A stretch of 30,518 nt of DNA from Treponema sp. UBA1747 (lineage in GTDB: Bacteria > Spirochaetota > Spirochaetia > Treponematales > Treponemataceae). The notes beneath the pieces were generated by a model. That model was given only the letters and a program-made list of their open reading frames with translations, did not search any database and had not been told where the DNA came from. Of the stretch, positions 23,983-30,518 are shown piece after piece. Location: positions 1 to 30,518 of the forward strand of contig DCHR01000060.1 in assembly GCA_002315375.1 (NCBI GenBank). The letters are read 5' to 3'. Within the stretch, counting starts at the first letter, position 1. Every line of letters begins with the position of its first letter. Made by a program: the position numbers and the translations under genes.

Positions 23983-25064
23983 ATATTCATGCATTCACGA
24001 ACTTCGTCCAGAGTTTTGATTCCGATTTCGCGGGCTTTTGAAGCACCTTCAAGAAGTACTTTCTGAATGTAAGCTGGATCTGCTTCGAGGCGTTTTCTTT
24101 CTGTGCGCAGAGGACGAAGCTTTTCGTTCAGAGCTTCAGTAAGTGTATTTTTAAGCATTCCGCCGCCGCCTTCCCCAATACGGGCTGCAATATCAGCAGG
24201 TTCTTCGCCTGTACAAAGGGAAATAAGCATAAGCAGGTTTGCAACTTCAGGTCTGTTTACAGGATCGTAAGTAATGTTGCGGTCACCGTCAGTCTTTGCT
24301 TTTTTGATTGCTTTTGCTGTTTCGTCTTCATCCCAGCAGAGCATAACAGCATTGTTGCGACTCTTTGACATTTTCTGTCCGCCGTCCAGTCCCAGAATCA
24401 TTGGAGTTTTAGCAAGCAGAGCCTGTGGTTCAGGGAAAACAGGATCGCGTCCCTGGCAGAACTTGTTGTTGAAACGGTTTGCAATTGTACGGGTCATTTC
24501 CAGGTGTGGAAGCTGATCTTTTCCAACAGGAACAATGTTTCCTTTGCAGAAAAGAATGTCACATGCCTGGTGTACAGGATATGTATACATACCTGCATTT
24601 ACATTTTTAAGGCCGGCACTTTCAATTTCTTCCTTTACTGTAGGGTTTCTTGAAAGTTCAGCATTTGAAACCAGAGTAAGGAAAGGAATCATAAGCTGGT
24701 TGCATTCAGGAACATAACTGTGAGGATAAATGATTACATCCTGCTTTTCAGGGTTGATTCCGGCTGCCAGGTAATCAATAACCAGCTGTTTTGTATTCTG
24801 GCTGATCTGATCCCATGCATCGTGGTCTGTAAGAACCTGATAATCAGCAATAAGAATCATTGTTGGGATTCCCATTTCTGCCAGTTTTACACGGTTCTGA
24901 AGAGACCCGAAATAATGTCCGATGTGAAGGCGTCCTGTAGGACGGTCACCTGTAAGGACACGGTATTTTTTAGGATTAACTTTAATGTCAGCTTCGATTT
25001 TCTTTGAGCGTTCCAAAGCTGCTTCAAAGCTTTTGTTAATATCCGAATATTGAATTTCACTCAT
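23973..25064 (-). CDS. trpS: Tryptophanyl-tRNA synthetase
   Basis: 363 residues from the ATG at 25064, with AAGGA 7 nt upstream. The frame continues to 25139 but those codons overlap the promoter region. It charges tRNA-Trp. Class I signatures: H47-I-G-H50 in TGDRPTGRLHIGHYFGSL and K231-M-S-K-S in GGQKMSKSRNN. Other TrpRS features are YPHSYVPECNQ, YPVHQACDILF and VPVGKDQLPHLEMTR. About 35 N-terminal residues precede the catalytic domain, more than in E. coli TrpRS (334 residues), an extension I can describe but not interpret. It diverges from folC across a 73-nt gap and converges with cca. Confidence 0.97.
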   Translation of the reverse strand: MSEIQYSDINKSFEAALERSKKIEADIKVNPKKYRVLTGDRPTGRLHIGHYFGSLQNRVKLAEMGIPTMILIADYQVLTDHDAWDQISQNTKQLVIDYLAAGINPEKQDVIIYPHSYVPECNQLMIPFLTLVSNAELSRNPTVKEEIESAGLKNVNAGMYTYPVHQACDILFCKGNIVPVGKDQLPHLEMTRTIANRFNNKFCQGRDPVFPEPQALLAKTPMILGLDGGQKMSKSRNNAVMLCWDEDETAKAIKKAKTDGDRNITYDPVNRPEVANLLMLISLCTGEEPADIAARIGEGGGGMLKNTLTEALNEKLRPLRTERKRLEADPAYIQKVLLEGASKAREIGIKTLDEVRECMNMKI

Positions 25065-25100
25065 AAGTATTTCCTTGATTTTTTGATAAATTATTATATA

Positions 25101-25129
25101 TAGAAACAACATAAAAAGAAAGGTATAAT
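25101..25129 (+). promoter_or_regulatory. Promoter of folC, suggesting a leaderless transcript
   Basis: TAGAAA (25101-25106) and a perfect TATAAT (25124-25129) are 17 nt apart. The predicted start is near 25136, 2 nt from the folC ATG at 25138. A second TATAAT on the opposite strand (25098-25093) may serve trpS, making the two promoters overlap. Confidence 0.5.
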
Positions 25130-25137
25130 CATAAATC

Positions 25138-26481
25138 ATGAATGCAGTTGAAGTTTTTCAGGACTGGCTTGACCAGTATTTGAATTTTGAACACAACCCT
25201 AAAAAGGGCGTATTCTGGCTTGACACCATAAAATATCTCTGTGACCGTTTTCAGAATCCGGAAACTGCTTTCAATTCTTTCCATATTGCAGGTTCCAAGG
25301 GCAAAGGCTCTGTTTCAAAAATGATTTCCTGCATTCTGGACAAAAGCGGATACAAAACCGGCGTTTATTCATCTCCTCACATTATCGATTTCCGTGAACG
25401 TATAGAAACTCCCGAAGGATTTTTCCCTGAAGGAATATATGAAGCTGCAATCAAGGAAATGGTTCCACGCATCGAATCAATTCTTCCTGAACAGCTCCCT
25501 GGCGGCCGCAGTCTGACCTGGTTCGAGCTGGTTACCCTTTTCGGGTTCCTCTGTTTCAGACAGGCCAAAATCGATTGGGGTGTATTCGAAGTCGGTATGG
25601 GCGGACGTCTGGACTCCACGAACATCATTACACCAAAAATTTCCTGCATAAACGTAATTGAACTTGAACATACGGAATATCTTGGTGACACCATAGAAAA
25701 AATTGCCTATGAAAAAGCCGGAATCATTAAGGAAGGTGTTCCTGTCCTGGTAGGACATCAGGTTTATCCTGAAGCATCAGAAGTTTTCAAAAAGGTTGCT
25801 GCCGAAAAGCATGCTCCAATTTATTTCGTGGATGACCTTATTTCCGAAATGGATTACAGCTATACAGACATGGGATTAATGGAAGTAAACATCAAATCTT
25901 CCCTTTTTGCCCGTCCTCTTCATACTTTTATGCCTATGCTTGGAAGCATGCAGCTTCGTAATGCCTGTATGGCAGCTCTGGCAGTAAAAATGGTCCTTCC
26001 TGAAACAGATGAAAAGGTAATTGAACGTGGACTTTCCAATGCAATGCTTCCGGGCCGTTTTGAAATCCTTCATTCAGTCAGAAATTATCCTGAAGTACAG
26101 TCTCTTATTCTTGATGGTGCCCACACAGTAAACAGTATAAATCTTACCATACAGACCTTAAAGGAAGTTTTTCCTGAAGCCCGTGTTAATCTTCTTTTTG
26201 CCTGTGCTGCAGACAAAGACGTAAAGGATATAGCTCCTCTTTTTAAGGGTAAATTCAATCATATTTTCCTTACTAAACCAGGTAACGTTAAACAAAGCGA
26301 CATTGAAAGTGCTAAAAAAGCCTTTGATGAAACCGGTCTGGATTATATCTATGAAGAAGATTTCGGAGTGTTTATTCCCAGGGTGTTAAAACAAACTGCC
26401 CGTGACCAGTCAATTCTTCTTGTCACAGGCAGTTTCTATCTTGTTGCTGAAGTAAAAAAAGCTTTGGGGCTCTGGAATTAA
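25138..26481 (+). CDS. folC: Folylpolyglutamate synthase / dihydrofolate synthase
   Basis: 447 residues. A Mur-ligase-fold enzyme that adds glutamate to folates, and in many bacteria also joins dihydropteroate to glutamate. The ATP loop is H-I-A-G52-S-K-G-K-G-S (FHIAGSKGKGSVSKM), followed by the family's YSSPHIIDFRERIE, FELVTLFGFLCF, GVFEVGMGGRLDSTNII and IEHTEYLGDTIEKIAYEKAGI-like motif (here LEHTEYLGDT). The C-terminal domain has PGRFEIL, ILDGAHTVNSI and VTGSFYLVAEVKKALG. No folP or folK gene lies nearby. It ends 5 nt from the convergent alr stop. AAGG lies about 13 nt before the ATG, too far and possibly upstream of the transcript, so initiation may be leaderless. Confidence 0.95.
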   Translation: MNAVEVFQDWLDQYLNFEHNPKKGVFWLDTIKYLCDRFQNPETAFNSFHIAGSKGKGSVSKMISCILDKSGYKTGVYSSPHIIDFRERIETPEGFFPEGIYEAAIKEMVPRIESILPEQLPGGRSLTWFELVTLFGFLCFRQAKIDWGVFEVGMGGRLDSTNIITPKISCINVIELEHTEYLGDTIEKIAYEKAGIIKEGVPVLVGHQVYPEASEVFKKVAAEKHAPIYFVDDLISEMDYSYTDMGLMEVNIKSSLFARPLHTFMPMLGSMQLRNACMAALAVKMVLPETDEKVIERGLSNAMLPGRFEILHSVRNYPEVQSLILDGAHTVNSINLTIQTLKEVFPEARVNLLFACAADKDVKDIAPLFKGKFNHIFLTKPGNVKQSDIESAKKAFDETGLDYIYEEDFGVFIPRVLKQTARDQSILLVTGSFYLVAEVKKALGLWN

Positions 26482-26486
26482 CCGGA

Positions 26487-27665
26487 TTATACAGTAATTC
26501 TTGGAACCCGCTTGGTAATACAGGTCATGATTTCATAACTGATTGTATTTCCAAGTTTTGCAAGAGTTTCGGCATCCTGAAGGGCTCCGTCTTCATTTAC
26601 AGGCCCAAAAATAACTGCCTTATCCCAGCATTTTACATCTTTATTGTCTTTTCCAATGTTTACCATACACTGGTCCATACAGATACGGCCAACAACAGGA
26701 TATTCTTTTCCATTTATTGCAATTTTTAAACCTGGAGAAAAACGTCTCAGTAATCCGTCGGCATAACCTACCGGAAGAACTGCAATATCAGTTTCCTTTT
26801 CGCATACCCAGGTTCTTCCATAAGAAACAGACTGTCCACGCTTAAAGCGTTTGATTGCGGAAACTCTTGTTTCAAACTGCATTACAGGCTTTAAATCAAG
26901 GTTAATTCCCTTTGATTCGAGGTATTTTTTATCTACCTGATCAGCATAGTATCCGTAAACGATAATTCCGGGGCGGACCATATCAAAGTGAATGTCAGGT
27001 CTTGAACAGGCAATGGCAGAAGCTCCTGCATGACAGATACCAGGTTCAATTCCTGCTTTCCGGACAGAATCTACAGCTTCCTTAAAATTCAAAAACTGTT
27101 CTTCAGTATATTCCAGTCCTCTTGCCTCTACACAGTCACTTAATGCAAAATGAGTGCCCATCCCTGAAAGTTTCAGATTTTTTGAATTTTCAATCAGTTT
27201 TACAGTTTCTGCAGCTTCTTCTTTTCTGCAGCCTACTCTTCCCATTCCTGTGTCGATTGCAAGATGAACATTGAATTTTCCGTTTTTAAAGCTGCCGCCT
27301 TTAGAAATAAATTCTTCTGCAGCCTTATCCAAGGCCTTTATATGTTCATTTCCGAAAATAAACGGAGTAATTTCGTACTCAAATAAATCATAAAACTCTT
27401 CCGGTGAACAAAGGCTCAGAAGAATAAGTGGAAGTTTAATTCCTCCTTTCCTTAATTCAATTCCTTCAGAAACCCGGGCAATTGCAAGCATATCAATACC
27501 CAGGTCTTCGCATACTCTTGCAGTTTCCAGGGCACTGGTTCCATAGCCGTCAGCTTTTACCGCAACACAAATTTTTGTATCCGGTGAAAGATTTTTTTTA
27601 ATATTCGTAAGGTTATATTCGATATTTTTACGGTAGATTACCGCACGCGTAATTTCGTTTTTCAT
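26487..27665 (-). CDS. alr: Alanine racemase
   Basis: 392 residues. A PLP enzyme that makes D-alanine for peptidoglycan. K37 in AVKADGYG holds PLP; Y282 in SVSYGRTW is the second catalytic base in the opposite subunit. Additional fold-type III motifs: HLAIDTGMGRVGCR, MGTHFALSD, RPGIIVYGYY, LPVGYADGLLRR and VVGRICMDQCMVNIG. The length is usual. It stands alone on the minus strand, convergent with folC and divergent from the repeat lipoprotein. No good ribosome binding site is visible before the ATG, but the protein N terminus fits the family and no better start exists. It supplies a precursor for the wall built by the mre/PBP2 cluster. Confidence 0.97.
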   Translation of the reverse strand: MKNEITRAVIYRKNIEYNLTNIKKNLSPDTKICVAVKADGYGTSALETARVCEDLGIDMLAIARVSEGIELRKGGIKLPLILLSLCSPEEFYDLFEYEITPFIFGNEHIKALDKAAEEFISKGGSFKNGKFNVHLAIDTGMGRVGCRKEEAAETVKLIENSKNLKLSGMGTHFALSDCVEARGLEYTEEQFLNFKEAVDSVRKAGIEPGICHAGASAIACSRPDIHFDMVRPGIIVYGYYADQVDKKYLESKGINLDLKPVMQFETRVSAIKRFKRGQSVSYGRTWVCEKETDIAVLPVGYADGLLRRFSPGLKIAINGKEYPVVGRICMDQCMVNIGKDNKDVKCWDKAVIFGPVNEDGALQDAETLAKLGNTISYEIMTCITKRVPRITV

Positions 27666-27765
27666 AGTTTATGTTTAATTTAGATTAAATACCTTTCAAT
27701 TTCAATATATTAAAAATTTTAAAAATCTCAAAAAAATCTGTTTTTACAACGTTTTCTTTTTTTCC

Positions 27766-27795
27766 TTTACACGTCTATTTTTTAACATTTATAAT
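27766..27795 (+). promoter_or_regulatory. Promoter of the repeat lipoprotein gene
   Basis: TTTACA (27766-27771) and TATAAT (27790-27795) are 18 nt apart in the AT-rich 170-nt gap after alr. The predicted start is near 27802, and AAGGG stands 5 nt before the ATG at 27836. Confidence 0.6.
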
Positions 27796-27835
27796 ATTTA
27801 GTTATATTAGAAGTATTATTTTAAAAAGGGTTATT

Positions 27836-30518
27836 ATGAAAAAAATTATTTCTATCGCATCCAGACTTTTTATCGCAGCTGTTTTTTCCACTGTTCTCTT
27901 CACCAACTGTGAAAATTTCAATACCAGTGGCAACATGAGGGAAAAACTTCAGGAGGAAGCCAATTACACAAATGCTCCTGAAATCAAAGTTTCCTTTGTA
28001 ATCGGAACAAAAGATTCAGGTCAGCTTGGAATTAATCTGCCTTCAACTCTGAAAAAAGGATATCCTCAGGAAATTATCTTCAGAATGGATGAAGCACATT
28101 ATCATTTCAGAGAATGGATTGCATACAATAATTACCTTACTGACAAACAGGAAGTAGTTCCTGCAAGCCAGATTAAAATTTATGAACCTAATAACCAGAC
28201 CACAAAAGTAGAACTTCTTGATAAAGGTAACTTAACCCTTGTTACCTTAGTTCCTCTTTGTGATACACATCCTGGAATCGTATTTAACGGAACAAATCTT
28301 CCTGATAACGCAGTACTCAGTCCAGTAAATTCTTATCAGCTTGTAAAAGAAGAAAACCTTGATGTTTCCCTTAAACTTCCTGAAGAATATGGCTTTGGAG
28401 CATGGAATTTCTACTATAAAGAAGTTTCTGATTCTGCAAGAATTCCTGTTTTAACCCCGGAAGATCTGGAAGCCTATGCCCCGCTTGTAACTGAAGAAAA
28501 TGCTGAAGCTGACGACACAGGAACAAATCCGGAAGATTCAGTTAAAAAGCCTGCAAGACCTTCTTTTTACATTTATAAAACAGAAGATGCTCCATTAAAC
28601 ACTGACGAAAATGCAAACCATGCACTTGCGCTTTTCTATAAAGAAACTGCTACAGAATCCACTACAGGAGAAACAAAGAATTCTTTTATTTTCAGACTCC
28701 CTGATAATCTGGAAGAAATGATTTATGTTATTCCGTCTTATTACAGTCAGCCTAAAGTTAATATTTCAATAAAGACTGCTGATGATGAAAAATTATCTGT
28801 TAAGCCAGCAGGCCAGTCTGTTTTCAAAATCGGAAAAGATTACACTGTTACATCAACTGTAAAAGCTGAATACGGTTTCAAAAACTGGGATTTCAGTTAT
28901 AACAAAGGTTCTTCAAAAACAACAATTCCTGTTTTAACACAGGAAAAGTATGATGCATATAAAGAAAACGAAAAACCTTCTGAATATTTTTATCTAACTT
29001 ATTCTGATACTACTGATTCAAATGATGCTTGCAAAAATGCCACAGCAATTATTTTTGATAACGCTGACAATACAATCAGTGCAAACAGTTTTATTTTACA
29101 TTTCCAGAAAGAATTCAATTATCTTCTGAATATCACACCGGTTGTTTACAAGCATCCTACAGTAAACATGTCAATTGCTGCTTCTGACATGAGCAAGGCA
29201 ACAATGAAACCAAGTGAAACCCGTTCCCTTCAGATTGGAAATGATTTTACTGTAAATATTCAGACAACAAATGAATACGGTTACAGTTCTTGGAAAGCCT
29301 ACTACAAGAATGAAGGAAAAGCAGATACTCCTGTTAACGTTTACACAAAGGACACAATACCTCCTCTTCCAATCGGAGAATACGTTTACGTTTGTCAGGG
29401 TGACCTGGAAAAAACTAAAAAAGGTGAACTGATTTCTGCCATAACAAATTCCCTTGCAGTTATCTACAATAATGAAACAGAAGTTACTGACAACGGCCAG
29501 ACAAAACTTAATCCTGTAATCCGTTTCTTCAAGGCACCAGTTAATGACCAGCTCCTTTATGTTGAACCAGTTCTGTTTAATCATCCAAAAGTAAACTTCA
29601 AATACGACCTTACAAAAGCAACAATGAAGCCTGCCGAACAGCAGACACTTCGTGTCGGATCAACTCTGGACCTGACTGTTCAGACTCAGAGCGCTTATGG
29701 TTTCAAAACCTGGGAAGCCTGGCTCCTGGATTCAGCTGCCGGTACAGAAGAAAATGTTCCGGTTTACTCTTCAGATAATATTCCTGCAAACGTTACAGGA
29801 AATTATATTTATGTTTGTAAAGGAAGCATCGACAAAACTGAAAACGGTGAATATTCAGATGCAGCAAAAAATGCCCTTGCAGTTCTTTATAACAGTGATC
29901 CGGATGTATCTGCATCAGGTGCTACAAAAGTTTCTCCGACCCTTCGAATGATGAACGCTCCGGAAAATGACCGTGTACTTTATATTCAGCCGGTTCTTTT
30001 CAATCATCCACAGGTTTCTTTCTCTTACGATGATCAGAACAAAGCTACGGTAAAACCAGGAGATACAAAAACTCTTGTTGTCGGAACAGACCTTGATGTT
30101 ACAGTACAGATTCAGAAAGACTATGGTTTCAGGAAATGGAATACTGCTCTTGGTTCATCAGCTCAGAATAAGACAAATTTAAATGTTTATTCAAAAGATT
30201 CTCTTCCTTCAGCATTGCCAGAAAATTATGTTTTTGTTTGTGAAGGAAACCTTGAAAAAACTGAAAGCGGTGAATACATAGATGCCATTAAGAATGCTGC
30301 AGCAGTAATTTATAATACAGATACAGAAACAACAGATAACGGAATTACAAAAGTTACTTCGGTATTCCGTTTTATGAAAGTTCTTGATGAAAACCAGGAG
30401 CTTTATATTGAACCTGAATTGTATGATCAGCCGAAAGTAAACTTTACAGTTGATACAACAAAAGCAACTATGAAGCCAGCTGAACAGCAGACTGTCCATG
30501 TAGGCGGAACAGTTGCCC
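27836..30518 (+). CDS. Large tandem-repeat lipoprotein, incomplete at right edge
   Basis: At least 894 codons, running off the window without a stop. The ATG at 27836 has AAGGG 5 nt upstream. The N terminus (MKKIISIASRLFIAAVFSTVLFTNC) is a signal peptide with a relaxed spirochaete-type lipobox, FTNC at residue 25. An N-terminal region (EIKVSFVIGTKDSGQLGIN ... HFREWIAYN) is followed by five repeats starting at 28748, 29153, 29582, 30005 and 30428. Each opens with (H/Q)PxVxF, has ATMKP, then YGF-x2-W, then YVYVC-x-G, KT-x2-GEY, AVIYN, DNG-x-TK and ends in LYIEPVLF. The YGF..W part recalls InlB B-repeat/Flg_new modules. It is probably a surface adhesin or scaffold; no enzyme motif is seen. Codon use looks like its neighbours. 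Confidence 0.85.
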   Translation, partial: MKKIISIASRLFIAAVFSTVLFTNCENFNTSGNMREKLQEEANYTNAPEIKVSFVIGTKDSGQLGINLPSTLKKGYPQEIIFRMDEAHYHFREWIAYNNYLTDKQEVVPASQIKIYEPNNQTTKVELLDKGNLTLVTLVPLCDTHPGIVFNGTNLPDNAVLSPVNSYQLVKEENLDVSLKLPEEYGFGAWNFYYKEVSDSARIPVLTPEDLEAYAPLVTEENAEADDTGTNPEDSVKKPARPSFYIYKTEDAPLNTDENANHALALFYKETATESTTGETKNSFIFRLPDNLEEMIYVIPSYYSQPKVNISIKTADDEKLSVKPAGQSVFKIGKDYTVTSTVKAEYGFKNWDFSYNKGSSKTTIPVLTQEKYDAYKENEKPSEYFYLTYSDTTDSNDACKNATAIIFDNADNTISANSFILHFQKEFNYLLNITPVVYKHPTVNMSIAASDMSKATMKPSETRSLQIGNDFTVNIQTTNEYGYSSWKAYYKNEGKADTPVNVYTKDTIPPLPIGEYVYVCQGDLEKTKKGELISAITNSLAVIYNNETEVTDNGQTKLNPVIRFFKAPVNDQLLYVEPVLFNHPKVNFKYDLTKATMKPAEQQTLRVGSTLDLTVQTQSAYGFKTWEAWLLDSAAGTEENVPVYSSDNIPANVTGNYIYVCKGSIDKTENGEYSDAAKNALAVLYNSDPDVSASGATKVSPTLRMMNAPENDRVLYIQPVLFNHPQVSFSYDDQNKATVKPGDTKTLVVGTDLDVTVQIQKDYGFRKWNTALGSSAQNKTNLNVYSKDSLPSALPENYVFVCEGNLEKTESGEYIDAIKNAAAVIYNTDTETTDNGITKVTSVFRFMKVLDENQELYIEPELYDQPKVNFTVDTTKATMKPAEQQTVHVGGTVA
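28748..30518 (+). repeat. Tandem coding repeats, units of 405-429 nt
   Basis: Repeat starts at 28748, 29153, 29582, 30005 and 30428 give periods of 405, 429, 423 and 423 nt (135-143 residues). The last three periods are almost constant, which suggests recent duplication. DNA similarity is highest around ATGAAGCC-GC-GAACAGCAGAC, found nearly identical in the units at 29582 and 30428. Confidence 0.9.

Noticed and set aside
25065..25139. Hydrophobic N-terminal extension of trpS
   Set aside because: The extra 25 residues would be translated from the promoter region, and the ATG at 25064 has a good ribosome binding site.
29171..30499. Minus-strand and short plus-strand frames inside the repeat lipoprotein
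   Set aside because: They are shadows of the open plus-strand frame. Their similarity to each other simply reflects the coding repeats.
1..30518. CRISPR array, insertion sequence, phage or toxin-antitoxin genes
   Set aside because: No short regularly spaced repeats, transposase or integrase motifs, or small paired toxin-like ORFs were found. The only tandem repeats are coding.

Overview
This 30.5-kb window is a chromosomal segment of a spirochaete, most likely a gut or rumen Treponema. The basis is the gene content and order: rodA, PBP2, mreD, mreC, mreB, a TPR protein, rnpB, a C4 zinc-ribbon protein, rpoD and dnaG all lie on one strand. As I remember it, Treponema pallidum has a similar order. 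The moderately AT-rich composition, the spirochaete-like lipoproteins and a GH120 beta-xylosidase point to a host-associated carbohydrate user. Species cannot be named from the sequence alone.

Layout. (a) 1-4400 is accessory. It holds a modular surface lipoprotein (FN3 domain, three Cys-rich knuckles, two C-type-lectin-like domains), a cytoplasmic GH120 xylosidase with its own terminator, and a cut-short secreted ORF at the left edge. (b) 4489-19000, all minus strand, runs from an MBL-fold hydrolase through mltG, dnaG, rpoD, the zinc-ribbon protein, rnpB (RNase P RNA) and the TPR protein into mreB-mreC-mreD-mrdA-rodA and a small exported protein of unknown function. It joins replication priming, housekeeping transcription, tRNA processing and the cell-elongation machinery. 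(c) 19049-19325 is a two-gene tRNA unit (Thr-UGU, Tyr-GUA) with a clear promoter and terminator. Neither tRNA encodes CCA. (d) 19344-21947, minus strand, holds a Band-7-like membrane protein, an AroH-type chorismate mutase and glycogen synthase, tightly packed. (e) 21995-23775, plus strand, holds a small membrane protein translationally coupled to the CCA-adding enzyme. (f) 23776-23982 is a GC-rich, elaborately folded convergent intergenic region. (g) trpS (minus) and folC (plus) diverge from overlapping promoters, followed by alr (minus). (h) From 27836 to the right edge runs a large, incomplete lipoprotein gene built of tandem repeats of about 141 residues.

How the parts fit. MreBCD, RodA and PBP2 form the elongasome; MltG trims or terminates glycan strands, and Alr supplies D-alanine for the same wall. 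rnpB matures tRNA 5' ends and Cca completes the 3' ends of the CCA-less tRNAs seen here. The convincing core is conserved housekeeping. I do not see a complete new defence, mobile or CRISPR system. The parts most worth a second look are the folded cca/trpS intergenic element, the two modular lipoproteins, the odd tRNA-Thr, and the uncharacterised members of the operons.
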